Source: Nymphalis io (lineage: Eukaryota > Arthropoda > Insecta > Lepidoptera > Nymphalidae). From it: a stretch of 64,000 nt of DNA. The translations under genes were made by a program, and so were the position numbers. The notes under the pieces were generated by a model, which was given only the letters and a program-made list of their open reading frames with translations, was not told the origin of the DNA and did no database searches. Location: contig NC_065910.1 of the NCBI RefSeq assembly GCF_905147045.1, positions 620,001 to 684,000 of the forward strand. The letters are read 5' to 3'. Positions 15,101 to 23,760 of this stretch are shown in pieces (position 1 is the stretch's first letter; the number at the start of each line of letters is the position of its first letter).

Positions 15101-18100
15101 AGCACATTTAATTTAAACGATTTAATGAAACGTTAAGCTACCACAGGTTTGGAATGTCGATTCTAACGAGATGAACTGGTAAGAAAGTCAGTTGTTATTC
15201 TTATTCACCAACTAAATAGCACGCTAATAATAATAATCCCTTATTTTTTAAGTTATATAAACTTGAGATTTTAATTAGGTTATTGGTTAAAGTACCTGAA
15301 TATGTCATGTCTACGTATATAATTTGTTCCTACCCTGTACTAAATAATAAAAATCTTGTTCTCTATGGGTTGTTAAGAATGAGGTCAGTACTATCAGTGG
15401 ATATTTTTCATATATTTTTCAAGCCTTTTAAATATTATAGATTGTTTTATTTAAGCGGCAAGGTATTTAAACACTGAATTCCTTTAGATAACAGCAATCA
15501 GGTCGTTATGCATATTAAGTAAATTTAAAGTAAATATAATTAATCTAATATGATCATAATGTTCGATTATTATTGCTTAACTATTCTATTTAATCATAAA
15601 ATCTATAAAAATATTTTTATAATCTCTTTAATTCCAATTATATTGTAAATACTAATGTATTAGAGTGATAGTTCGAATCTATCATAATAAGATGATGAAT
15701 GGATTTTTTTTAATTTTGTTTTATCATCATCATCACACGTGTTCTTCCATCGCTGGGCTTAGACTTCTTTAAGAGCACGCCACAGAGCCTGATTTTCGGC
15801 TTTTATTTTCCAACCGTTATTAGACGGTTTTCGTAATGACGACTTACTCCACTCCACCTAGCTTAAAGCTTCCCCTTCACGTATACCAAGACTTGGTCTC
15901 CACTAGAGTGAGTCAGGTATAAGCTGTTTCAAGCAAATCTGTCCAGCCGTTTTTGCGTGATTGAGTAAAAAATAAAACATCGCGTGTTAGTTTTAAAAAA
16001 GTTGGTCCTCGCGGTTCAAGCTTACTTCATACCAACTTACACAAAACGTGTCAGAGTTATTCTTGCATTAATAATATTAGTATAGACTAGTAGGACACTT
16101 CGTTTCCTATATATACTTATAGATTAAAAATATTCTTTGTTCTTTTTTTACTCCACATATATTCATTACTTTTTTTTCAATATCCAATAATTTCTGTTTT
16201 CATGTGCTGGCGGTCAACTTATTTTTAATGAAATATAATTGCATTGTAGTTGAATCGTTTATTTAATCTGACTGGTTATGTGAACGGAAGATTCAATCTC
16301 AGTATTTGTGATATGTGAGTTCGCTTATGTAACCAGATCAAACTGGAATACGCCGAAATCAAATCCAGTAACACATTACAGGTCTGAGACTAACTGTTCT
16401 ATAAGGAAATTTTAATTTAAGTTATTTGAATAGCAGAAAAATAAAGCAAGTTTCTGCCGATTGTTCGCTTACTATTATTAAACTAAGGGACGTATTGCAA
16501 TACTACATCAAATATAATATGAGATATGAGAATGTTATATAATTTTACATAAGATATCATTTAGTATTTTACTTTTTATCAACTCTAGATCGAATCTCTA
16601 GATTCTGTAACTCGAAATTTACCGCAAAACTCGATCGTGAAAGTGATATGCGATATTGTCTTCAATAATTATGCCATTTAAGGGATATAAGAATCAAAAT
16701 AGCGTATTTGTCTCATAGAATATGCTATTGCTCTGTTCCGGTTTGAAGGGTGACTGAGCCAGTGTAGCTACAGGCACAAGTAACATAACATCTTAGTTCC
16801 CAAGGGCTGCTTATGTGTATTGGTGTAAGGAATGGTAATTATTTCTTACAGCGTCAATGTCTATTGGTGGCCAATTTGTAAAAGACATACCTTATATATA
16901 TTGTTAGAATGTTTCTACTAAGTATTACCGATTTCTGTCAAATATGTAATTGTAATTAGGACAATTTGTAATAGAGAATTCCATTGACGTTACGTTCCAT
17001 TACGTTTATTCCGTCACTACTAACTTTTCTGACTGAATCTTGTACAATGAAGTACTGCTTTTACAGCTTCTTGAATAAATTATCCAAACATTTTAGTTTT
17101 GAGATTGAATATCGAATAACCATGATCAATTTTAGCGTTGTTATTTTAAGAGATAATTAAAAATTTTCAATAATTGTATCCGTTTTATGATTAACAGAAA
17201 ATAATTAAATATGTAAAAGGTCCTCCAGACCGATTTTGGCCACAGCAGCCAATCTCAAGAGAGATTAGCCAACTGCGCAGGACATATTATAGTGCACAAA
17301 CGTGTGTGCGCAAACACAGGTGCACTCTCTATTCCTTAGCTCTCATAATCCGATGGGATGGCAATGACGACCGGAAAGAATTATTAAAAAGAATTCAGGC
17401 GCAGGACCAACGACTTTAAGTGCTTTCCGAGGCACGGGAGTGTACACACTTCCAACTTCCAGAGGTTGCAACTGAGAATTTACTGACAGATAAACCCAAT
17501 AACTTTTTATTGGCCTGACCTGGGAATTTAACCCAGTACCTCCGGCTCAGCGGCGTTACATCTAGTCAGTAAACCATCGAGGCAGGCATTAAATATGTAG
17601 TGCTAGGTTTGTCCTGTTAATAGCTAAACCGTACGTATCGCTAAACGTTGTTAAGGTCGGAGTGATCCTGAGCCCTTGAGTTATAATGACATATCAAAGA
17701 TAATTATGGGAATATCAGTAATTCATTGAACAGGCATTGTTATTATTTATTGTGTGTTAATGAACTTACCTCATGTACAGTGGTACAAATATGAAGAGAC
17801 AGGGCAGTACTATCATCAGGATCAGCAAGCGACATAACCTGATTGGTCCTTTGTAACATGATCTTGAAGCTATTTGACTGAACTGGCGTGTGGGTCGCGG
17901 TCGGGGGATTCCAGCTACAAAATATTTTGTTTTATTAAATCTGGTGAAAATATGTCGCAGAATTTTACTGAAATTGAAACATGCAGGTTTCCTCACGATG
18001 TTTTGTTTCACTGCCGAGTACGAGATTAATTATAAAAACTAATTAAGCACACAAATTGAGTGGTGCTTGCCTGAGTTTGAACTTGCAAGTTAAGACTAAC

Positions 18101-18816
18101 GCTCTAACTATTTAAATGGTACCAAATTGCGATGTCTAATATGATAGTCGATGTGTATCATTTGATTATGGAATGTAGGAAGAATAAAGCACAAAGGGGA
18201 CTAATAGTAACATATAATGTTAATTGTATGAATGTGGGTGCTGCGCAAATTTTTCCCGCTTTCCAACTTCAGAAGCTGCGGTAGCCATATACGATTTGGT
18301 AGCTTGTTCTCGTTAGTGACTCTCTTTATTTTTAAATGAATGACCTTGTAATGTGTAGGTTAGGTATAATGATTAACATGTCAAAATGGACAGTAGCAGT
18401 AACAGACTGTTTATGTCCTACTGCTGGGCTAAGGCCTACTCTCCCTTTTGAGAAGAAGGTTTGGAGCTTATTCCACAACGCTGCTCCAATGCGGGTTGGT
18501 AGAATACACAAGTGGCAGAATTTCAATGAAATTAGACACATGCAGGTTTCCTCACGATGTTTTCCTTCTCTGTCAAGCACGAGATGAATTATAAACACAA
18601 ATTAAGCACATGAAAATTCAGTGGTGCTTGCCCGGGTTTGAACCCACGATCATCGATTAAGATTCACGCGTTCTAGGCGATCTCGTCATATGGAGGTCAA
18701 AATGGACAAAAATAAAAAAATATATAAAGATTAAAAAAAAACTATTGAACAGGTATAATAAAAATAAATAATATTATATACTTACATTCCAAAGGCACTA
18801 ATTCTTGCGGGTCCAT
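120..18816 (-). CDS. Two-pass membrane protein of the APD1-4-like (DUF4792/DUF4793) family, 14 exons, 690 aa
   Basis: Coding exons in transcript order: 18786-18816, 17770-17914, 14842-14929, 11617-11798, 10836-11026, 8838-8950, 8514-8679, 7206-7444, 4140-4271, 3349-3454, 2932-3050, 1615-1844, 847-1030, 120-266. They total 2073 nt with matching phases and GT-AG introns throughout. The protein starts MDPQELVPLE, has a Pro/Arg-rich basic cytoplasmic stretch, and a strong membrane anchor at about residues 38-58. A conserved block follows (YRVFSGQMYPMSMTDMR, then EYWGFYLLQGSTVTVSSCVR, then IKGYKHLQECAYIGDD). The middle is charged and Asn/Ser-rich (exon 7206-7444) with several NXT/NXS sites, suggesting a lumenal or extracellular loop. 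A second hydrophobic segment (about 670-689) ends the protein one residue before the stop. The conserved block resembles the N-terminal and middle domains of APD1-4 E3 ligases, but no RING finger follows the last membrane segment. Existence of the gene is firm. The family assignment is from memory of the domain pattern and less sure; molecular function is unknown. Confidence 0.85.
301..560 (+). repeat. tRNA-headed SINE, family C
   Basis: It begins with a tRNA-like head: an A-box-like stretch near 318-340 and a B-box-like GGGTTCAATTCCCACCC near 363-380. A body follows that recurs inverted at 44757-44880 and 55541-55680. It lies in the last intron of the APD-like gene, on the opposite strand. 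Confidence 0.6.
2591..2850 (-). repeat. SINE family B copy, incomplete
   Basis: The sequence from CCTCCAGACC through TTCCGAGGCACGGGAG matches the full-length copy at 17216-17587. The tRNA-like head expected at the high-coordinate end is missing. It lies in an intron of the APD-like gene. Confidence 0.6.
4050..4116. repeat. Short dispersed repeat containing GTGGTAGATTTATGACAATC
   Basis: This fragment recurs at 26085-26150 in the same orientation, at 28428-28500 and 30560-30615 inverted, and weakly at 62922-62960. It is probably the conserved end of an older mobile element. No terminal structure is visible. Confidence 0.4.
4449..4779 (-). repeat. tRNA-headed SINE, family A, full length with TSD
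   Basis: On the minus strand it reads from the head GCCGAGATGGCCTAGTGGTT (high end, about 4758) through the B box GGTTCAAACCC to the 3' end with GTTACT repeats (about 4454). A perfect 14-bp target-site duplication, ATGTATTGCAGTCA, lies at 4435-4448 and 4780-4793. It forms a head-to-head pair with the copy at 5119. Confidence 0.85.
5114..5416 (+). repeat. tRNA-headed SINE, family A, full length with TSD
   Basis: The head GCCGAGATGGCC starts at 5119. The B box, the body and the GTTACTGTTA tail are all present. An 11-bp duplication, TTATAAATAAT, lies at 5103-5113 and 5417-5427. It lies 360 bp from and opposite to the 4454-4758 copy. Confidence 0.85.
5468..5764 (-). repeat. A-tailed dispersed repeat, family D, near full length
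   Basis: On the minus strand it runs from ACTGGTGATAGAGCTTCG to CTATAAAAAAAA. The recognisable core elements are CACCCACTCATCAGATATTC, GGTTTGAAGGGTGAGTGAGC and GGTGGCCCATATGCTCGTCC-like stretches. At least sixteen further copies lie in the window. There is no protein-coding capacity; it is probably a SINE or non-autonomous LINE derivative. Confidence 0.7.
6486..6778 (-). mobile_element. 5'-truncated LINE 3' end (same family as 58030-60386)
   Basis: On the minus strand this matches the last about 290 bp of the LINE at 60085-60386, covering the C-terminal codons of the RT protein and the 3' UTR. It ends in an A tract on its own strand. It is a dead insertion inside an intron of the APD-like gene. 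The apparent 105-codon frame here is the antisense-strand remnant of that ORF. Confidence 0.75.
9090..9300 (-). repeat. Diverged SINE family B copy
   Basis: It contains family B landmarks (GAAAGAGTTCA, the aaagtcaataactttttattggc-like junction, then a tRNA-like region near 9250-9290) with many substitutions and internal changes. Confidence 0.4.
10640..10800 (-). repeat. SINE family B fragment
   Basis: It shares with 2591-2850 and 17216-17587 the stretch from TTATAGTGCATAAGTATGTG through CCAACGGCTTTACGTGCTTT. It ends just before the exon at 10836. Confidence 0.55.
11091..11170 (+). repeat. Dispersed repeat, inverted copy at 63518-63595
   Basis: The segment GCTACATCCTAGACCGTGTC through GTCAACGGTCAAACGCTGGC is the reverse complement, with substitutions, of the sequence at 63518-63595. 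It is non-coding, and its ends are not defined. Confidence 0.5.
11297..11455 (+). repeat. Family D repeat fragment
   Basis: It covers the central part of the A-tailed family D (CTGGTTGGAAGGGTAAGTGA through GGGTGGTGGTGAC) with clear divergence. Confidence 0.5.
12070..12205 (+). repeat. Dispersed repeat shared with 39275-39400
   Basis: It starts at GCTTCGCACGGGTTATAAGA and continues through a TTGCGTAAAATCC / GAGCGTCTACGTCG block that recurs in the same order in a JHEH-A intron. It is non-coding and degenerate. Confidence 0.45.
13168..13467 (-). repeat. tRNA-headed SINE, family A
   Basis: This is a nearly complete minus-strand copy: 3' end CAGTAACAACAGCCTG at the low coordinate, B box near 13405, head at about 13467. 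The B-box region reads CCGGTTTTGAACCC on the plus strand, with one base changed. No target-site duplication is obvious. Confidence 0.8.
13478..13690. repeat. GC-richer dispersed repeat (second copy at 27105-27300)
   Basis: Shared landmarks in the same order are AACGCTGGCAAAACGCG, GTTTCCCTCACGAGAACAGTG, GGGGCTCGCC and TTTCCGTCTTAACG. It is more GC-rich than its surroundings. Short frames across it are not genes. Confidence 0.55.
14086..14125. repeat. Perfect inverted repeat, 18-bp arms
   Basis: The left arm GAAAATCCTTAATTTTTG (14086-14103) is the exact reverse complement of 14108-14125, with a 4-bp loop. It sits just after a CACCCGCGGCTTCACTAGCG motif typical of old dispersed elements. Confidence 0.7.
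14495..14770 (-). repeat. SINE family B relic carrying a perfect hairpin
   Basis: It begins with the family B stretch around CTCTGGCCAATATCAAGGGA and continues through TATTCCTTCACTCTCTTAATCC. Family similarity stops near 14660. A perfect 28-bp inverted repeat occupies 14677-14704 and 14707-14734 (loop AC), with arms beginning TTTTAGACCTCTATGCCTCA. Confidence 0.55.
15720..15980. repeat. Dispersed repeat related to 31310-31540 and 20040-20150
   Basis: It opens with CATCATCATCAC and a segment related to 31320-31470 (GGCTTAGACTTCTTTA; CACTCCACCTAGC). It ends with CCGTTTTTGCGTGATTGAGT, which recurs at 20116-20140. It is non-coding. Confidence 0.45.
16722..16872 (+). repeat. Family D repeat fragment
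   Basis: It matches the central part of family D, from CTGTTCCGGTTTGAAGGGTG to CAATGTCTATTGGTGG. It has no A tail. Confidence 0.55.
17216..17587 (-). repeat. SINE family B, full-length copy with TSD
   Basis: On the minus strand it starts with a tRNA-like head (GCCTCGATGGTTTACTGACT, then a B-box-like GGGTTAAATTCCC near 17530). It ends CTTTGGAGGACC-like at 17216-17225, without a poly(A) tail. A perfect 12-bp duplication, ATTAAATATGTA, lies at 17204-17215 and 17588-17599. This defines the ends of the family, which also occurs as fragments at 2591, 9090, 10640, 14495, 22895 and 60540. Confidence 0.75.
17950..18090 (-). repeat. SINE family A fragment
   Basis: It contains the body segment CATGCAGGTTTCCTCACGATGTTTT and the degraded B box. 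The head has decayed. It abuts the acceptor side of the exon at 17770-17914. Confidence 0.55.
18393..18695 (-). repeat. tRNA-headed SINE, family A, with TSD and a deleted A-box
   Basis: This is a full-length body in minus orientation. The duplication GTCAAAATGGACA lies at 18380-18392 and 18696-18708. The head reads TTCTAGGCGATCTCG where other copies have TTCTAACCACTAGGCCATCTCGGC, so the A-box core is missing. This copy should be transcriptionally dead. Confidence 0.8.
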
Positions 18817-19757
18817 ATTTGTATATAAATTATTTTCATAATTTATTCACAACAATATAATCGCTATTCACATCTACTTATTTTTATATTCTTGTGTCGT
18901 TATACGCAATACCTGTTTGAACAATAAATAAAATATTTGTTATCTGTACAAATAAATTAAATTGAAGTGTCTGTCTGTGATTACAAAATAACTGAATTTA
19001 TAAGTTAACATATGGCTATTTGCAAGTTACAAGATTGAAATCACTATTATTTTATTATTTGTCTGTGTGTTGTTTATCGCAATAAGGAAAGCTGATGGAC
19101 AAATAGCGTTGTGTCAATATTAACCGGAAAAAGCATGCAATCGTAGTATAGGCTCGGCCTAGTCTATGTATAAGGGCATTGTGTACCACTAAAAATGTAC
19201 AAATAATAAAAAAAGAAGTTTAGTGGGATTTTTGTTATGTTATTGGTTTACACTTTTACATGAGTGAAACCACGTGACACAGTAAGCTTAAAATCAAAAC
19301 AATTTGGTTTTAAATTATTCAATTGATTCCAAGTTGAAAACATTATTATCTAAATTTAGAAGTCAACTTGTCTCTATCTTTGTAGCTACAACCGAATGAA
19401 ATAGAATGAACAACCAGCTTTACCAATAAATTATGTTTAGGGAGTGATTAGTAAAACGATTCTGTGTCTTATTGTGATGACAAATCAATGATATTATTAT
19501 TACAGAAGGACATGAATCTGTGTTTAACAAAACAACCGCTAAACAACGTTCATTATTAGTATATATATATATGTACATCTTTGCGAAGCAACATATAACT
19601 TTTAAATCTAAACAATTAACAGTTTCTTCATTGCCGTTTATATGTATTAGTATTTTTTATGACATAATAAAAATCTTATGTTGTAGATCTTTGATATGGG
19701 TATATAGCAAAAGAGGGACTTCGTCTTTCGACATTAATTATTCGAATACAACAATAA

Positions 19758-19916
19758 GCCGCGATAGCCCAAGGGTTATTAACACGCGAATCTTAACCGA
19801 AGATCGCGAGTTTAAGCCCGAGTAAGCGCCACTGCATTTTCATGTGCTTAATTTTTATTTATATTCATCTCGTGCTCAGATCGGAAGGAAAACATCGTGA
19901 GGAAACTAATAACCAT
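19758..19916 (+). repeat. SINE family A, 5' half, diverged
   Basis: The head GCCGCGATAGCCCAAGGGTT and the body through AACATCGTGAGGAAAC are recognisable with many CpG-type changes. The 3' half is missing. Confidence 0.65.
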
Positions 19917-20324
19917 TTCCACCAATTCGCATTATTAAAATATCTGCTAAAAAGGAGATGATAATTCCAGTAAGTCATTTACGGGCCTTTTTACTTTACA
20001 GTGGTTAGAAGTATAAGCCAGCTGGCTTTCGCAGATCACGAAACTCTCGTGTCAGATGGGCTATATCTTAAGTGAATCAAGCTATCTTTATTTCAAATTT
20101 CTTCAAAATATGTTCTGCCGTTTTTGCGTGATTGAGTAACAAACATCTAAATGTACAAACTTTCACGTTTATTATGTTACAAACAAAATACGTCGTATTA
20201 TTATATCATTATTTAATTGTAATTAGGTTATCAGTACTCGAGACATCGTCTGCGATTGTAAATGATTCAAACTATATTTGGTTTCCTTATTTTATAATAT
20301 TTTATAGTATTTTTATTATTGACA

Positions 20325-20525
20325 ATAGGTAGGCAGTCTGGCGAATAGGCCGAAAGAAGGTAAGGGGCCCGTAGACATTGACGCTCTAAGAAAAGTTAAC
20401 TATTATTTACATCGCTAATGCGCCAGCGACCATGAGAATTAACGTCCCTTTTGCCTGTAGTTACACTGGCTCACTCATCCATCTAACCGGAACACAACAG
20501 TACTAACGATAAGTATTGCTATTTG
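20325..20525 (-). repeat. Family D repeat, diverged
   Basis: The minus-strand copy contains reversed core elements such as ACACTGGCTCACTCATCC and CCGGAACACAACAGTAC. Confidence 0.5.
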
Positions 20526-20601
20526 TACAATATATAATATAAAGCCCTTCCATCAATTTAAAGACTACTTGTGCTACTCTAAAGATAAGGCTTAGAGCTT
20601 A

Positions 20602-20897
20602 CAGTAACAGCCTGTTAATGTCCCACTGCTGGGCTAAGGCCTCCTCTCCCTTTTGAGGAGAAGGTTTGGAGCTTATTCCACCACGCTGCTCCAATGCGGG
20701 TTGGTAGAATACACATGTGGCAGAATTTCAATGAAATTAGACACATGTAGGTTTCCTCACGATGTTTTCCTTCACCGTTAAGCACGAGATGAATTATAAA
20801 CACAAATTAAGCACATGAAAATTCAGTGGTGCTTGCCCGGGTTTGAACCCACGATCATCGGTTAAGATTCGCGCGTTCTTACCACTAGGCCATCTCG
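20602..20897 (-). repeat. tRNA-headed SINE, family A, full length with TSD
   Basis: This is one of the best preserved copies, with head, B box and GTTACT tail present. The duplication GCTTAGAGCTTA lies at 20590-20601 and 20898-20909. The apparent 62-codon frame inside is repeat sequence. Confidence 0.85.
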
Positions 20898-22277
20898 GCT
20901 TAGAGCTTATTTCAACTCAATTTTACTTTTATCCTTTTTTTTGTTTGCTCCCATACACGAAACCATAATTGGCGTAGGCGAAGTTAAAATCTTATTTACG
21001 TAAAAATATTGTTAGTTTTATAACACATAAAGGCATATGTATAGTATGTTTGTAAGAACAGTATGTTACATAACAATTATCACGACATACACATATGTAC
21101 ATATCTATTATATTTACGTAGCTCCTACCTACCCTTCGGATTCGCACGGTTTGCCCGAGTTACAGTCATTAAGTGTTTTTTCATTCATTATGAAATAATG
21201 AATATTTCTTATATTTCAAATGACTTTTTTAAGCTTTTGACGAAATATTTCTTGAAACTTCCTTTAAACTTGTCCAACGACAATGCGACAACATCAATTT
21301 TTGTTAATAGAATAAATAAAATCGCTTAATCCTAATATTAAAATAATGAAACAAAAAAATATGTAAAACTCCTTAACTAATATTACCTGTAGAAGATATA
21401 AGCGAACAAACGGACAACAATAAAAGAAGACTTTGCTATATACTATATAATATAATTAAAGATACACGTGCAAAGTTTTCTCGTGGGTTGAATAAATAAT
21501 GAAACGAATTGCGCGTGTGTATGTCATAACGTGATATTTTACGTGCTTGCGTGTAAGGAAATCTTATATAATTGATAATTTATGGCACAAAGCAAAATTA
21601 CTAATCTTTTATTTTATTTTATATTGGTAAATCCAATTCAAAGTTGAAAATAAAATATATTATCTAAATTACATTATAGTTTCATGGGCTGAGTCTGACC
21701 AAAAACATAAAAGCAAAGAATTTTCTTGATATAATTGAAAAAATGTCCCCTACATTTTTACATTTTTTCTTTTTATACTTATAATGCCATAGGTTATTGA
21801 GACAAAGCCATTCTTTGTCCCAAAAACCTATAGCATAAATTATGTTTAAGATAAATCTCGTGTTTTTTGTGAAAACGTTTCGTTTTATTTACATAAAGAA
21901 ATAAAGCTTTTGGCGCTTACTACATTTTCTCTCCACGATAAGCTTCCCATAAACCTAGATGATAAAAAATTGTGTTCATGTAATAATATTGTAGAACAGG
22001 AGTAGGTAACTAATGAGTTTCTCGACGCCACATTTCGGTATAATCTGTGTAAGTAATGAGCCTGTTTTATATTTACAACTCTTGGTTTGATTTAAGAAAC
22101 AAAAATGAAATAGCCATAGATGAAAATAAGAAATAATTTTCTTATTTACCTAATTGCTTGGTATAAATATATATTCAATTTTTTATATTTGTTTCGCTTT
22201 TTCGTGTACTGTAACTTAACTTTTCTTGTGTATTGTACCTTTTTTCTTTTATTAGATAGAATTATTTAGAATACCGA

Positions 22278-22581
22278 AGTCGAGATGGCCCAGTGGTAAG
22301 AACGCGTGAATCTTAACCGATGAACGTGGGTTCAAACCCGGGCAAGCACCTCTGAATTTTCATGTGCTTATTTCTGTTATAATTCATCTCGTGCTTTTCG
22401 GTGAAGGAAAACATCGTGAGGAAACCTGCATGTGTCTAATTTCATCGAAATTCTGCCACATGTGTATTCCACCAACACGCATTGGAGCAGCGTGGTGGAA
22501 TAACCTCCAAACCTTCTCCTCAAAAAGGGAGAGGAGGCCTTAGCCCAGCAGTGGGACATTTACAGGCTGTTACTGTTACTG
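22278..22581 (+). repeat. tRNA-headed SINE, family A, full length with 15-bp TSD
   Basis: It runs from GTCGAGATGGCCCAGTGGTA to the tail CTGTTACTGTTACTG. A perfect duplication, TATTTAGAATACCGA, lies at 22263-22277 and 22582-22596. Long, perfect flanks imply a recent insertion. Confidence 0.9.
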
Positions 22582-22894
22582 TATTTAGAATACCGAGATA
22601 ATCATTTGTTTCCTGTATTATAAAAGCCTTACATAAAAAAACTCTAAAATCTTTAAAACAGTTACTGAGAACGAACTCAATTTTGAAATGCGTCTAACTA
22701 TATCTTATATATAATTTTTATTAAATTACAGACAAAATATATTAGTTTAAGATTTCAATATTTACTTAAAGAATGGAATATTTATTGCTGTAATAACATT
22801 TCTATTGAACATTTACGATTATCATCAGATAAGTATAAATAGTGTTTTTATGTGTACATGTGTGTGTGTGTTATACAGAGAGATAAATATTTTA

Positions 22895-23110
22895 TCCTCA
22901 TGACCGATTTCGGCAACGATAGCCATTTTTAACGGAGACGAGATACATGAGCAGGTTATATTATGGGGCGCAGTGTGGGCGCAATAATAGATGTTTCTCT
23001 ATCATATAGAAAGGTAGAGGTCTCTTTCATAGATTTCATTTCATCCAAAGCGACGAATTCAGAAGCAAGATTAACGGTTTTTCGTGCTTTCCGAGACACG
23101 AATTTTGTCC
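22895..23110 (-). repeat. Diverged SINE family B copy
   Basis: It shows weak similarity in order: CCTCATGACCGATTTCGGCA, GTTATATTATGGGGCGCAGT and TTTTTCGTGCTTTCCGAGAC. The 62-codon frame at 22963 lies in this repeat. A degraded family A fragment follows at about 23130-23230. Confidence 0.35.
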
Positions 23111-23527
23111 AAGACAAACAAGTATTTGTTCATCTTTTCCTTCACAGTTGAATAAGAAAATTTGTGTTTATAATTCACGGTTTGAAGGAAACCTCTTGTG
23201 TTAGATGGAAATTTACGGCATGTGTATCCACCAAATAGTAAATATTTTTAATATTAACAATTGAATAGATAACGTTCATAACACTTGAAATATTAACCTA
23301 TTTATGACACTTATCTATCAGAACAAAAAGTGATCAAATAGTTACCTTAATTGTCTTAATTAGTTAATGACACTAATTATATTAATGGATACATAATAGG
23401 AAAACATCCGACCGATGTCTTTTGAAAGATTCTCAGCGCATATGCTCGTATATAATAAATGACATTTATATATTTTATTTTTTACATTTATTACTTTGAC
23501 TCATTTTATTTTAAATGTATAGGCTAC

Positions 23528-23760
23528 CGCTTGACTGTTATCACACCTGATGATACAGTCTAAGGTGGAGCGCGCTTGCCAAGAAGATGCCTATTCACTC
23601 TTGACTTGAAGGTGCCCTTATTGTAGGTGGTGGGGAGAACGGAGATCGGGAGGGTGTTCAAGACCTTGGTGGTGGGTATCAGAAACGAGGAAGCTAATCG
23701 TTTCGTACGTGTCTCAAACACGTCAACTACGTACGGGCAGATCTTTTACTCAACTTAAAT
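23528..23760 (+). repeat. Dispersed repeat, family E, uninterrupted copy
   Basis: It starts CTTGACTGTTATCACACCTG and continues through AGTCTAAGGTGGAGCGCGCT to AATCGTTTCGTACGTGTCTC. The same sequence near 50005-50495 is split by a family D insertion, so this copy serves as the empty-site reference. Confidence 0.65.
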
